From NCBI GenBank assembly GCA_964447175.1, contig CAYURP010000005.1:16027-80026 (forward strand): DNA of 64,000 nt. The letters are read 5' to 3'. Position 1 is the first letter of the stretch; the number at the start of each line of letters is the position of its first letter. This document shows positions 28,828-38,933 of this stretch, one piece after another. Source of the DNA: CAYURP01 sp964447175. Lineage in GTDB: Bacteria > Zixibacteria > MSB-5A5 > SM23-73-2. The notes under the pieces are model-generated. The model made no database searches. It was not told the DNA's origin and worked only from the letters and a program-made list of their open reading frames with translations. Both the position numbers and the translations under genes were made by a program.

Positions 28828-28930
28828 TGATATAGATTTGTGTTGAGAAAAGTTCATTTTTTGCTTGCCCTATAAAGAATATTTAATTTAATTAGACAAA
28901 TATGTTAACCTTTAACTATATAGGAGGTGT

Positions 28931-30424
28931 ATGATGAGAAAACTTCTTGCACTTGTCATCATAGTTGTTTTAACCCTGGGTGCCAGCCTCTCTTGGTCCG
29001 GGATTCCCCAAAGGATCAATTACCAGGGGATGCTCACCGATGACGTAGGTCAGCCTTTAGATGGCAGCTTCGAATTGACCTTCAGGATCTTTAACGATTC
29101 AACTACTGGGAATGAACAGTGGAGCGAAACTCAGTATGATGTTCTGGTCACAGAGGGTTTGTTTAATTTGAATTTAGGCGATTCCACGCCCATCGATTTA
29201 ACTTTTGACGAAAGTTACTGGTTAGAGATAATTGTTGATGGAACAGATACCCTTTCACCCCGGCTCAAGCTTACCAGTGTGGGATATGCCTACCGGGCTT
29301 TAATTGCCGATAGCGCAATTGTGGGAATATCCGCTGATAGCGGGGGAGGATGGGTGGATGACGGAGCCACTGTTAGATTGGCGGACAGCACCAATTCCGT
29401 GGGAATCGGAACAAAAAGCCCGGACGAAAAATTGACCCTTTCGTATGATAGTTATATCGGATGGGAATATGGCATAGGTAGTAGCGAAGTGGGTCATAAA
29501 ATTGGAAAAAGCTCCAATGGTGCAGGTCCTCTGGAGTTCATAACGAATTTTAATACTGGACCCACAGAAGCTCTGTTCTCGTTCATTAATCAGGATGACA
29601 GCAAATACATACTGTCGATGTTATACAATGGCCATGTGGGAATTGGCAATACATATCCTCTTTTTGACCTTCACGTTGGTCAAACCAGCTCCACCAATCA
29701 GAGGGTACAGATAGAGGGGTTAACAGTAATCAGAACCAATGGAGTTGGGCAGCCAACCAATTTAAGGCTCTGCAATCTCAGTGGAGCAACAAATAGTGGA
29801 GCCTCAATTGACTTTCAGGGATTGAACAGCGGTTCTGCCTTAAAGGATGCCGCTCGTATCTCGGGATTTCTTTCCGACCAGACCGCAACCAGCGAGGAAG
29901 GTGTGTTATCGTTTTTCACAACTGACGCCGGTGACGATGGCCTGGCAGAGCGGATGAGGATAGATAAGGACGGCAACGTGGGCGTCGGTACTGCCAGTCC
30001 GGGTGCGAAACTTGATGTTTACTACGATAATACTAATTCCAATTCAGCTGCAATTGCCATAGACAATGGCACAGGCTCCCCCAGACAGGATGTATTAGAT
30101 TTCAAATTCGGGGGAGTGACCGAAGCCCGGATCAGAAAGTCAACCAATAGCGAACTATTTATCGGCACAGTGGATAATAAAGGTATTAAATTTCGGACAA
30201 ATGCAACCAATCGGATGTTGGTGACCAACACGGGCAATGTGGGCATCGGAACCGAAAGCCCCCAGGGTGCCCTGGATGTGAGTTCAACCACGGGAGCGTT
30301 TATATTGCCAAGAATGACAACAACCCAAAGGGATGCCTTAACTCCAGTTAATGGCATGATTATCTACAATACTTCAACCAATCAATTCGATTTCTATGAA
30401 AATGGTTCCTGGGTAACAAAATGA
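28931..30424 (+). CDS. Secreted protein with tail-fibre-like 'GIGTxxP' repeats
   Basis: 497 residues with signal peptide (MMRKLLALVIIVVLTLGASL…) and the FCB-typical start of the mature protein 'GIPQRINYQGMLTDDVGQPL'. Residues about 25-130 form a beta domain; then come spaced repeats of the type VGIGTxSPxxKLDV (near 155, 232, 350, 438), known from phage tail-fibre and bacterial surface fibre proteins, and a terminal 'PRMTTTQRDALTPVNGMIIY…WV' module. No chaperone domain is visible. Start 28931 or the adjacent ATG 28934; AGGAGG fits either. The gene is bracketed by matched repeat clusters on both sides. Confidence 0.8.
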   Translation: MMRKLLALVIIVVLTLGASLSWSGIPQRINYQGMLTDDVGQPLDGSFELTFRIFNDSTTGNEQWSETQYDVLVTEGLFNLNLGDSTPIDLTFDESYWLEIIVDGTDTLSPRLKLTSVGYAYRALIADSAIVGISADSGGGWVDDGATVRLADSTNSVGIGTKSPDEKLTLSYDSYIGWEYGIGSSEVGHKIGKSSNGAGPLEFITNFNTGPTEALFSFINQDDSKYILSMLYNGHVGIGNTYPLFDLHVGQTSSTNQRVQIEGLTVIRTNGVGQPTNLRLCNLSGATNSGASIDFQGLNSGSALKDAARISGFLSDQTATSEEGVLSFFTTDAGDDGLAERMRIDKDGNVGVGTASPGAKLDVYYDNTNSNSAAIAIDNGTGSPRQDVLDFKFGGVTEARIRKSTNSELFIGTVDNKGIKFRTNATNRMLVTNTGNVGIGTESPQGALDVSSTTGAFILPRMTTTQRDALTPVNGMIIYNTSTNQFDFYENGSWVTK

Positions 30425-30911
30425 AGGTAAAAGCAATCAAAAGTTGAATTTAAAATCTATTTTCAGTAGCTCACCTTGTCCTCAAGGTGGGCTATTGTTT
30501 TAAGGTTCAGATAAGTGGACAGGACAGGATCTTCTGACCTTGTCCGGTTAATTCTGGGTCAGGAGACCCAGAACTACCTAATAATATATATCCCAACAGA
30601 TGAAACAGATATATCTAAGGGTAAAGCCATTTATAATTTGATGCTGGTTTATGGAAATAAGAAGAGTAAGGGAAACATTTATACTCTCCGTCAATTTTCT
30701 CATAGGAACTAATCTAAATTGACATATAATAGAAAACTTATTTCAAATAAAATTCTTGACTTGTTTTATATTTTGGCTATATTCACACTGAGCTTTCCAT
30801 AGTGTCTTGATCTGACTTCTGAGAGGCTTGCACAATTTCTTACTTAATATCCGGGATCTCAAATAAAAGTTCAAACCCGGTTGGTAGTTGTTACAAAAAC
30901 TTCGTTTTTTT
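30425..30911. other. Intergenic region with repeat cluster; no gene seen
   Basis: Apart from the hairpins at 30472-30576 it is AT-rich and shows no credible ORF. A possible promoter for the next gene is TTGACT at 30756 with TATATT about 5-15 bp further (weak). Confidence 0.4.
30472..30576. repeat. Hairpin repeat cluster, matched to 28359-28465
   Basis: CACCTTG/CAAGGTG stem (30472-30489) followed by GGCTATTGTTTT, which may terminate the upstream gene; an imperfect stem at 30522-30545; and TTCTGGGT/ACCCAGAA at 30552-30573. Order and orientation are the same as in the cluster on the other side of the gene 28931-30424. Confidence 0.8.
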
Positions 30912-32369
30912 ATGCGAATCAGGATTATATCCTTATTGTTTCTCTTCAATTGCATCCTGGCGAGCAGTTCCCCATATGCTAAAAATCCAGAGGATATGAT
31001 GAGGCCTGGATTTGAAGCTTACACTTTTGACCGTCCCCAGTATTACTATAACGTGAATGGATGGGATTACACTCAGACGGAGATAGATTCGATAGTGATG
31101 GATTTCCATGAGGCGGGTTTTACCGGGCTGATGTTGGAATTTGAATATGAGTATAACCCGGATTATGAGGGACTGGGAATGGGCTGGTATGGTCCCACCA
31201 ACGGAGATACTGTGCTCAGCCGATATTTCAAGGATGACAAAATCTCCCAGTATTTAATCTCTGCTGCTAAAAGCTGCGGACTGAAGGTTTCCATCATTAT
31301 CTCCAGCCTTTGCGATAGGATAGGCAGCAATGAGGATGGCTGCACCGATCCCTTCTCTTCAATTATTCCAGATTGGATCTATCCTAACCAGAAGGCTTTT
31401 AATTTGTTTAAAAGGAAAGTGGACGCTGTCGCAACGCTGGATGTGGATGGGGTTGTTATCGATTTTGCCAGAACTCCGTACTTTGCCACTAACTATTCTG
31501 ACACGGTGATTGCGGTTTTAAATCTGACTGACAGTGAGATCAACTACATAAGAAGCAATTATCCTGATGTGGACGTTTCTGTTGCCGTAAACCCAACTTA
31601 TCGAGGCGGAGTTTCGCAGAATACATTTAGAATAAAAATTCGTGGAGCCTGGGTCTTGCACTGGGAAAATCATGACAACCAATATACCCTGGGGGTGGAG
31701 TCAATGGATGAAGGTTATTTCGTATACCCGGTGAAGCCTAATTTCTGGTGGAATATGGGTGCCTGGACCCCAGTTGGCCTTGCCGAAATACTGGTTTACG
31801 GTACCAGCAGCTCGCCTGCCGTGGTTTTCCTGCACACACCGCTGTCCCACGACGACTACTTAGCTTATTCTGCGCAGGGTATAATAGGACCCGGTATAAA
31901 GAACCGCTGTCCCGTTCTCCAACCAGTGGATAATGTGGGGATTCAGGAGGGTAGTTTGGTAATGATAGAGTTAGAGGCTACGGATCAGGAGAATGACAGC
32001 TTAACCTATCATATCAGCGATCCCAGGTTCGATCAAGATTACAACATCTTTACCTGGCAGACTCAAAATGGTGATACGGGAAGTTATAACGTAGTGGTGA
32101 AGGTTTGTGATTGTTTCTGCGAGGATTCCCAGCTTGTGGAAGTAGTGATAACCTCATTGTCCTGTGGAGATATCAACAATGATGGCCAGATGGTAATTGC
32201 TGATGCGGTCTATTTGATCAATTACCTCTACAATTATGGTCCTGCACCCGGGTGCCAGCCGGTAAGCAGGTGTGCAGATATGAATCTGGATGGCCGGATT
32301 TCAATATCCGATGTAATCTATCTTATCAATTATCTTTTCAGAGATGGTCCTCTCCCGTGTTTCCAATAA
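30912..32369 (+). CDS. Secreted glycosidase-like TIM-barrel protein with dockerin-like tail
   Basis: 485 residues from ATG 30912 (an in-frame ATG at 30888 would add eight residues before the signal peptide MRIRIISLLFLFNCILAS). Residues about 25-320 resemble a TIM-barrel of the GHL10/COG1649 type ('EIDSIVMDFHEAGFTGLMLE', 'VDAVATLDVDGVVIDFARTP', 'YPDVDVSVAVNP'), with acidic residues after strands but no motif that fixes the activity. Then a cadherin/Ig-like module ('SLVMIELEATDQENDSLTYH') and two dockerin-like loops ('GDINNDGQMVIADAVYLINY', 'ADMNLDGRISISDVIYLINY'). Probably acts outside the cell. No good SD in front of either start. Confidence 0.75.
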   Translation: MRIRIISLLFLFNCILASSSPYAKNPEDMMRPGFEAYTFDRPQYYYNVNGWDYTQTEIDSIVMDFHEAGFTGLMLEFEYEYNPDYEGLGMGWYGPTNGDTVLSRYFKDDKISQYLISAAKSCGLKVSIIISSLCDRIGSNEDGCTDPFSSIIPDWIYPNQKAFNLFKRKVDAVATLDVDGVVIDFARTPYFATNYSDTVIAVLNLTDSEINYIRSNYPDVDVSVAVNPTYRGGVSQNTFRIKIRGAWVLHWENHDNQYTLGVESMDEGYFVYPVKPNFWWNMGAWTPVGLAEILVYGTSSSPAVVFLHTPLSHDDYLAYSAQGIIGPGIKNRCPVLQPVDNVGIQEGSLVMIELEATDQENDSLTYHISDPRFDQDYNIFTWQTQNGDTGSYNVVVKVCDCFCEDSQLVEVVITSLSCGDINNDGQMVIADAVYLINYLYNYGPAPGCQPVSRCADMNLDGRISISDVIYLINYLFRDGPLPCFQ

Positions 32370-32595
32370 CCCCATAAGAAAATCCAGACCCATCCCACTT
32401 TCTTTTTCTCTCAATTCTTAATAAGTATAATAAGCTTTTAACCTCTGCTTTTCACTGAGGTTTTTCATTAAAATTCTTTACAAGAGCTTTTTTTATTGTA
32501 AATTCTAAACAAACGTTTATAGTCCAGTTTTGTTGAGGAATTTCATAGGTTTCGGGTTGAGTTGAATTCGGAGTATAGAGGTATCTCTAACATCA

Positions 32596-34755
32596 ATGGC
32601 AAACGAAGATAAAGAGAAATCTCCCTGTCTAACCTGGTTTATTGTTGTCTTCTGCAGCCTTATAATTCTGGCTCATCTGGCAAGCTCCTTTTTCCCCTTC
32701 TCCAGGCTCTGGGGGATCAATCATCTGGCTTATTTCCCTCTTGGGTTCGGGTTTGTGTTAACCGCTGTTTTTTTTGTTTTGTTGATACCCGGGATAAATT
32801 CCAGGATTCTGAGTTTACTCAGGATACCCTTTGATTGGCTGTACCATATCACCTTCGATCGATCCAAAAAACTGTGGTTTGTGGTTTTTCCTCTGCTTAG
32901 CTTTCCCTTGTTCTGGTTATTCAGGACCAGAACTCATTTCCTGGGAGATGGTTATCACATAATCGGAAATTTAGAGAAAGGGGTGTTTTTTATTAAATGG
33001 ACCGAGCCGGTTGAAACGTCAATTTATATTTATCTATACAAATTACTGAATCCCCTTTTGAATATTGACGCAACCGCTGTTTATGAGTTGGTGAGCTGTT
33101 TTTATGGAGTGATCTTTGTTTTCCTGATTTTCCTTCTGGTCGATTTTTTGGGCGAAGATAAATGGGAGAAGCTTTTCCTGTTCTGCCTGATTATTTTTAT
33201 GGGAAGCATCCAGCTGTTCTTGGGTTATGCTGAACACTATTCTTTTTCATATGCGTTGATTTTCGCATTTGTCTTTTTGTCCATAAAATACCTTAAGGCC
33301 CGGAGTAACCTCCTTTTACCCCTTTTATTTTTTGGGTTAGCTGTACTCTCTCATATTTCCTCTTCATATCTTTTGCCCTCAGCTTTTCTTTTGTGTTTTC
33401 TGGGATATAATAAAAGCGGGAGATCCTCATTTCTGGTAAAAAAAGAGACCTGGGCAATTTTGTTTCTGATAATGATAAGCCTTATAATCCTTCTCTATAT
33501 GAGGGAACATAGTTGGACTGTGGGTAAAAAATACGTCCCGTTTACAGGGGGCGATTATTATGCTCCTGGCTACAGCCTTTTTTCCTTCCCTCATATCCTG
33601 GATATTTTGAACCAACAGCTTCTGGTTTCTCCTGTGGGGTTTATTCTTTTAATCAGCATCTGGGTTTGTTTAAAAGCTTTTCATCTAAAGGATAATACCT
33701 CTGCATTTTTGTTTTTTACCTTTCTTTTGGGAATAGGATTTAACGGTATTATGTATCCGGGATTGGGAATGTCGAGAGACTGGGATATGTTTTCCTCAAC
33801 TGCAATCGGTTATACTATCTTAGCTGGATATCTGTTTACAAGATATGCCAGGAAACGGGTTAATTTCAGATATGTAAGTTCTATTCTGATAATCACAACT
33901 GCTTTTTGTACTCTGCTCTGGGTTCTTTTAAATACGTCCGAAGAAAAAGGGGTGGCAAGATTCAGAAACCTTCTGGATCTGGATCCAAAAAAGAGCAGAA
34001 ACGGGCACTATACTCTGGCTGCTTATTTTGATAAAAAAGGTTTATACCAGGAGGTGGAAAAGGAGAACCAGGTCCAAGCCAGCAACTTTCCTGAGCTGAC
34101 TTTAGTCGACCGAGGATTTGAAGCTTTTTCTGAAAATCAGATAGGTAGAGCTTTAAAACTGTGTCAGGAAGCTTTGGCTATAGAGCCAAATTTTGCTGAA
34201 GCACACTTTCTTCTGGGGAAAATACACCAGGTCCAAAAAGAATATCATCTGGCAGAGAGGGAATACAAATTGGCCATTGAGTTTTATCCCATATATACAG
34301 ATGCTTACGTTAATCTGGGGCACATATACGCTTTTTCCCAAAACCTGGATTCAGCTTTTCATTACTACCAAAGAGCAGTTAAACTTCACGGCCAGGATAG
34401 GAATGTTTATAACAACCTGGGCAATATCTACTCTAAGAAAAAGAAATGGAAACAAGCTGCTTTTAACTACCAAAAGGCCATAGACATAGATCCTGATTTT
34501 GCCGAGCCCTATTATGGCCTGGGAATAGTTTTTTTTAAACAGAACCAGATAGATCAAGCCATTTCAGAGTTTAGAAAAGCTACTGATAACAGGCCGGATT
34601 TTGCTTTAGCTCACTACCACTTGGCCTTTCTTTATGCTCAAAAGGGAGAAAGGGATGAAGCGGAAAGGGAATTGGATATTTTTTCCAGATATGCATCTGA
34701 CAAAAAAGAGGTGGAAAAACTAAGAGAGCTGATGGAATCTTACCTGAATAAATAG
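32596..34755 (+). CDS. Polytopic GT-C-like membrane protein with C-terminal TPRs
   Basis: 719 residues. The first 450 residues contain about 11 hydrophobic helices with a luminal-type first loop 'RTHFLGDGYHIIGNLEKGVFFIKWTEPVE' (near 110-140), where the acidic residues sit as in GT-C glycosyltransferases (TMTC/PMT-like). The last 240 residues are about six TPRs ('PNFAEAHFLLGKIHQVQKEY', 'GQDRNVYNNLGNIYSKKKKW'). The same order, membrane domain then TPRs, is found in eukaryotic TMTC O-mannosyltransferases; whether this protein transfers sugars is inference. First gene of a run with two soluble TPR proteins and a GGDEF protein. Confidence 0.7.
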   Translation: MANEDKEKSPCLTWFIVVFCSLIILAHLASSFFPFSRLWGINHLAYFPLGFGFVLTAVFFVLLIPGINSRILSLLRIPFDWLYHITFDRSKKLWFVVFPLLSFPLFWLFRTRTHFLGDGYHIIGNLEKGVFFIKWTEPVETSIYIYLYKLLNPLLNIDATAVYELVSCFYGVIFVFLIFLLVDFLGEDKWEKLFLFCLIIFMGSIQLFLGYAEHYSFSYALIFAFVFLSIKYLKARSNLLLPLLFFGLAVLSHISSSYLLPSAFLLCFLGYNKSGRSSFLVKKETWAILFLIMISLIILLYMREHSWTVGKKYVPFTGGDYYAPGYSLFSFPHILDILNQQLLVSPVGFILLISIWVCLKAFHLKDNTSAFLFFTFLLGIGFNGIMYPGLGMSRDWDMFSSTAIGYTILAGYLFTRYARKRVNFRYVSSILIITTAFCTLLWVLLNTSEEKGVARFRNLLDLDPKKSRNGHYTLAAYFDKKGLYQEVEKENQVQASNFPELTLVDRGFEAFSENQIGRALKLCQEALAIEPNFAEAHFLLGKIHQVQKEYHLAEREYKLAIEFYPIYTDAYVNLGHIYAFSQNLDSAFHYYQRAVKLHGQDRNVYNNLGNIYSKKKKWKQAAFNYQKAIDIDPDFAEPYYGLGIVFFKQNQIDQAISEFRKATDNRPDFALAHYHLAFLYAQKGERDEAERELDIFSRYASDKKEVEKLRELMESYLNK

Positions 34756-34845
34756 TCCAGCCTTTCTAAGTCATTTATAATTCTCACCTAAGGGCGACAT
34801 AAAAACTGCTATATCAATCCATTCGGTAAGCCGATAAAATATTTG

Positions 34846-36033
34846 ATGGGTGCAGAACAAGTAAAAAACCTGTATCTGGAGCCCAGGGAGGATGAATCGA
34901 AAAATTCAATCTCCGGGGGTGAAAAGAATATTCTGGGTATTTGCTTTGAGGAAAGAAAATTTTTCAGGGATAATATATATCTAATTCAAACTGAGTATGA
35001 CCGGGAAGAGAAATTTGCCCGGATAAGAATATTTAAAAATGGCAAGCTGACCTCCTCCAAGAACATCAAGTTTTCCCAAGAGGAGATAGACAAAGAATTA
35101 AGAAAAACACTAAAGACTTTTCATCGCATCGAGTGTGCCCTTTTTGATTCGGTTTTCAAGCTTTATAAAAAATTAGAGAGCTTAAGGGATGGAGTTGCTC
35201 ATCACAGTCTGGGGGAGGTATTCCTGGGAATGGATCTTTTAGAGGAAGCCAGGGAACAGTTTCATAAAGCCATTACAAAGTCCCCTGATTTTTCCCTGGC
35301 ATACAATAGCCTGGGATTGGCTTATTTGAAATCGGGAGAAAAAGATGAAGCCCTAAAAAATTTCGAGAGGGCATTGAAATCCAATCCCTTGTATGCAGAC
35401 TACCTGAACAACTACGGGTGTGCCTTTTTGGAAAAGAAGATGTATGATAAAGCCATCCAGCAGTTTGAGAAGGCATTGGAGCTTAATCCTCGCTATGAGG
35501 ACGTCCATCTGAATCTGGGCTTCTGTTACCTGATAAAAAGCACGGGAAAGGGTGAGATATTCTCCGATCAGAATCAGATTTCAGCTTTAAACTATTTTAA
35601 AAAAGCTTTTAAAGTCAGCTCGAGAAAAGATCCCAGAATAGGCAGGGCTATACAAAAAGCCAATAGCTGGGAGGATCTCTCCCGGCTGTATATGCTTTTG
35701 AAAAGTAATCTGGAGGAGGAAGAGACCTTCACCATAAAATCCATGTGCAATTACTTTAATCTCCGATTCAGGTATGATCAGGATTCCCTGGATGAAGAGG
35801 AACTAAGTGACTATCTGATTCTGCTTAACAGGAAAATCTCTGAGGGAAGAGACTATCCAGATTTAAGAGCGGGTTTAGCCACCGCTTATCTATTCTACAG
35901 CAGGTTTTTCATCAGATTAGCCAGAGAAAGATTCCTTAAGGAGAAAGATGAGACAAAATCCGTTCCTAACCTGCGAATTACCGAAAGATTGGAGGAGAGC
36001 TTAGATGATCTCCTTAGTGCAATTAACGCATAA
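34846..36033 (+). CDS. TPR-repeat protein, cytoplasmic
   Basis: 395 residues from ATG 34846 (a TTG directly in front is possible). No signal peptide. An N-terminal domain of about 115 residues of unknown type ('EKNILGICFEERKFFRDNIY') is followed by three clear TPRs ('AREQFHKAITKSPDFSLAYNSLGLAYLK' and on, about 135-235) and a helical C-terminal part. Eight bases separate it from the next TPR gene, so it is likely in one operon with 36041 and 36984. Not recognised beyond the TPRs. Confidence 0.75.
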   Translation: MGAEQVKNLYLEPREDESKNSISGGEKNILGICFEERKFFRDNIYLIQTEYDREEKFARIRIFKNGKLTSSKNIKFSQEEIDKELRKTLKTFHRIECALFDSVFKLYKKLESLRDGVAHHSLGEVFLGMDLLEEAREQFHKAITKSPDFSLAYNSLGLAYLKSGEKDEALKNFERALKSNPLYADYLNNYGCAFLEKKMYDKAIQQFEKALELNPRYEDVHLNLGFCYLIKSTGKGEIFSDQNQISALNYFKKAFKVSSRKDPRIGRAIQKANSWEDLSRLYMLLKSNLEEEETFTIKSMCNYFNLRFRYDQDSLDEEELSDYLILLNRKISEGRDYPDLRAGLATAYLFYSRFFIRLARERFLKEKDETKSVPNLRITERLEESLDDLLSAINA

Positions 36034-36040
36034 AATCTAA

Positions 36041-36979
36041 ATGCATCCAGAGATGGAAAAAGACAAACTGTTAAAAATGGACGTCTGGTATCAAAAGATA
36101 AAGCAGGAGTGTGACCCAGCTTTAAACTCGCTTTTAGCTGTTCACTTCGAGAGTCAAAATAATTACGAGGAGGCTTTTTCTCAGATGGCTCTGGCTGTTG
36201 AAAAAGATGCCCTGAGAAAGAACCTTTGCCAGAAACTGGTCTGGGTAGCTCAACAGGCAGAGAAACTTGATCAAGCTAGAGAACTCATTGAGTCACTTCT
36301 CTTAAGAAACACCGAAAATACTGTACTCCGGAGAGGTCTGGGTCTGGCATATCTTCTGCAAAGAGAGTATCCTGTTGCCATAAAAAATCTTCAAGCTTCT
36401 CTGAAGTTTAACCAGAAAGATAAATTAACTCATTTTCTTTTAGGATGCTCTTTTCTGGGTTTGCTGGAAAGAAGCAAAGGCGATATTGACTCCCAATCTG
36501 AACTTTTAGATTCAGCTCTAAAAGAATTTCAAAAATTGAAAGATATGCCTTTTTTCCAAAAAGATACTGATTTCCAGGAAGGAATAAAATATCTGATTGA
36601 AAAATCCTATTCGAAATCATTGGAGAAAATGGAATCGGTGTTGCAAAAAGTCAAAGAGCTTGAGGTGGAGCCTTTGTCTTTCTCCCATCTGGCTTTGAGT
36701 TTTCTTATGGACGAGAGGGAAGTTGACCAAAATCAGCTGGACTCTGCCCTGGAAGATTTAAAGGAAAGACATAAGCAGGGGAAGGAATATCCAGGGATTA
36801 ATAATCATCTGGGGATCTGTTTTTTGATTTTCTGGAGAAGGCTTCTTTTAGAGGCACAAAACCAGCTCAGGTTAGCCGTGGATAAGGATGCTAAATTTCA
36901 AAAGGCAAAAACCAACCTTATCTTTCTGGAAAGCTCGGAGAAAAAAAATTCACCTCCGATAAAGGATTTAAGATTTTAA
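36041..36979 (+). CDS. TPR-like helical repeat protein
   Basis: 312 residues, no signal peptide, helical throughout. TPR-like units at about 30-165 ('EEAFSQMALAVEKDALRKNL', 'YPVAIKNLQASLKFNQKDKLTHFLLGCSFL') and a degenerate one near the end ('YPGINNHLGICFLIFWRRLLLEAQNQLRLA'). Its C-terminal half echoes the C-terminal half of the previous gene ('GKEYPGINNHLG' versus 'GRDYPDLRAGLA'), so the two may be related. Four bases separate it from the GAF-GGDEF gene. Function unknown. Confidence 0.7.
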   Translation: MHPEMEKDKLLKMDVWYQKIKQECDPALNSLLAVHFESQNNYEEAFSQMALAVEKDALRKNLCQKLVWVAQQAEKLDQARELIESLLLRNTENTVLRRGLGLAYLLQREYPVAIKNLQASLKFNQKDKLTHFLLGCSFLGLLERSKGDIDSQSELLDSALKEFQKLKDMPFFQKDTDFQEGIKYLIEKSYSKSLEKMESVLQKVKELEVEPLSFSHLALSFLMDEREVDQNQLDSALEDLKERHKQGKEYPGINNHLGICFLIFWRRLLLEAQNQLRLAVDKDAKFQKAKTNLIFLESSEKKNSPPIKDLRF

Positions 36980-36983
36980 GATT

Positions 36984-38810
36984 ATGCGGAAAGAAATTAT
37001 AAAACCCATACCGGATTTTGTGGTCTATCTGTGTATGCTTGTCCTGGGAGCTTTGATAGTCTATATGAGGATGGAATCTTATCTTAAATTCATTTTTCTT
37101 TTTGTGTGTTTTTCCGCTGGATTTCTCTATGAGATCTGGATAAAAAAGACATTGGAAGATTCCTTTATAAATTCAGAAGATGAACAAAATAGAATTACCC
37201 GGCTTATGGAAAAAGCATCCCAGGTGGATAAAATCAGCTTCAACCCGAACAAAGCGGAGGAGGAATCCAAGTTCCTCTTTTCGCTATTTCAGGAGTTTAT
37301 GAGGGCGGAGAAATTAATTATCTGGATTAGAAAGGACAAAGAGTTCAAGGTGGCTTTTGCCTACCAGATATCAAAATCCCTGTGGAGCAGCCTGAGGATC
37401 AATGAAAAATTTGTGTTTCGAATAAAATCCTTAAACTCCCCTCAAAGATTAGAAGAGGTTTTTTCAGAAGCCCGAACAGATAAGAGTTCCAAAATCGCCA
37501 AAAGCTTCCAATCTTTTCTTGAGAAGACAGGGTGCAACTGGATTTTACCCTTAGGTTACAGGGGTCATCTCTCAGGTTTTATTCTTTTAACTTCACCCAG
37601 GGTGAAGTTAACCAATCTGGAAAAAAGACTAACTCTTTTAGTTTGCGATCTGTTAGGCCAGGGATTGAAAAGCAAGGAACTGGAAAAAGAAAAGGAGAAA
37701 ACAGAATCTCAGCTAAAGAATCGTCTCGCAGGAGACATAAGAGGAGAAAGTGGTTCAGTCCAAAATTTGAAAAAGAGACTGTTTGACCTTTATTCTCTTT
37801 TTCAAGCCACCGAGGTGATCTACAATATAAAGGATAAAGAGAGACTGTTTTTCATGTTTGCCGGTATAATCCAGAAACAGATGGATTCCAAATGGGTGGT
37901 TGTTTTTCTGCCGGATGAGAAATCCGGGGATTTAGTTCCCCAGAATTCCAAAGGAATTGAACTTAGCTCCTTTCATCCAGTTGTAATAAAGAAGCAGAGT
38001 AAATTTTTCTCCTGGGTGGGAAAGAGGGCTGATCCGTTTAGAATCTATGACCTGGAGAGGTCATTGAAAAAGGAAAAGGTAACGGTTTCGCTATTGGGTT
38101 TAGGGATTCAGCTGGGATGTAAATTAAACCTGCCCGGTGGTAATTTCGGGGTGGTTTTCTCAGGAGAAAAAACAGAAGGGATAAGATATGACTCCACGGA
38201 TTTAGCCAATTTCGGGATTTTAAACAACATGGCTACTTTAACCTTGAAAAACATAAAGCAGTTTAAAATCATTGAGGAGCTTTCATATACCGACAGCATG
38301 ACCGGACTGTACAATTATCGCTATTTCTACAAGAGATTGAGTGAGGAAATCTTCAGAGCTAAAAGGTTCGGAAGAAAACTTTCCCTGGTCATATTTGATA
38401 TCGATGAGTTCAAGGTTTATAATGATACTTACGGTCACCAGGCAGGGGATGCTGTTTTAAGGCAGTTGGGAAAGTTCATCCTGAAAGTGGTCCGCTCCAT
38501 GGACGTGGTCTCCAGATACGGAGGGGAGGAGTTCTGTGTGATAATGCCGGAAGCTGATGATAAGGAATGCATCAGGTTCATGGAGAGATTGAGAAAAAGC
38601 ATAAAGGATTATCCTTTCAACGATGAGTATTTAGGTCACGAGCATCACATAACGGTGAGTTTAGGTGGAGCAATTTACCCCCAGGATGCTGTGGAAACGG
38701 ATAGATTAGTCTACTGTGCGGACATGGCGCTTCTCCGAGCCAAAAATACTGGTCGAAACCAATCTGTGATGTTCAGCAGCGAGAAATTCGTTTTAAAGCC
38801 TACCTCCTGA
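36984..38810 (+). CDS. Membrane-anchored GAF-GGDEF diguanylate cyclase
   Basis: 608 residues. Two N-terminal helices (about 10-48), two GAF-like sensory regions (about 75-220 and 260-415, with a coiled coil 'LEKEKEKTESQLKNRL' between) and a complete C-terminal GGDEF domain: 'DSMTGLYNYRYFYKRLSEEI', 'VIFDIDEFKVYNDTYGHQAGD' and active site GGEEF (513-517). RSMD (504-507), nine residues upstream, is the RxxD inhibitory site, so product feedback by c-di-GMP is expected. It follows two TPR genes almost without spacing, which suggests a signalling-scaffold operon. Confidence 0.9.
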   Translation: MRKEIIKPIPDFVVYLCMLVLGALIVYMRMESYLKFIFLFVCFSAGFLYEIWIKKTLEDSFINSEDEQNRITRLMEKASQVDKISFNPNKAEEESKFLFSLFQEFMRAEKLIIWIRKDKEFKVAFAYQISKSLWSSLRINEKFVFRIKSLNSPQRLEEVFSEARTDKSSKIAKSFQSFLEKTGCNWILPLGYRGHLSGFILLTSPRVKLTNLEKRLTLLVCDLLGQGLKSKELEKEKEKTESQLKNRLAGDIRGESGSVQNLKKRLFDLYSLFQATEVIYNIKDKERLFFMFAGIIQKQMDSKWVVVFLPDEKSGDLVPQNSKGIELSSFHPVVIKKQSKFFSWVGKRADPFRIYDLERSLKKEKVTVSLLGLGIQLGCKLNLPGGNFGVVFSGEKTEGIRYDSTDLANFGILNNMATLTLKNIKQFKIIEELSYTDSMTGLYNYRYFYKRLSEEIFRAKRFGRKLSLVIFDIDEFKVYNDTYGHQAGDAVLRQLGKFILKVVRSMDVVSRYGGEEFCVIMPEADDKECIRFMERLRKSIKDYPFNDEYLGHEHHITVSLGGAIYPQDAVETDRLVYCADMALLRAKNTGRNQSVMFSSEKFVLKPTS

Positions 38811-38933
38811 GGTTTATCCCTAATGGATTACCATAATCTTCGTATTTCTATAAACTTATAGTAAAAGTAAGGAGTCTTTTTTCTTGACTTTTTGCATTTT
38901 CTTTGTAATGAATTAGCCTGAGAGCACAAACTG

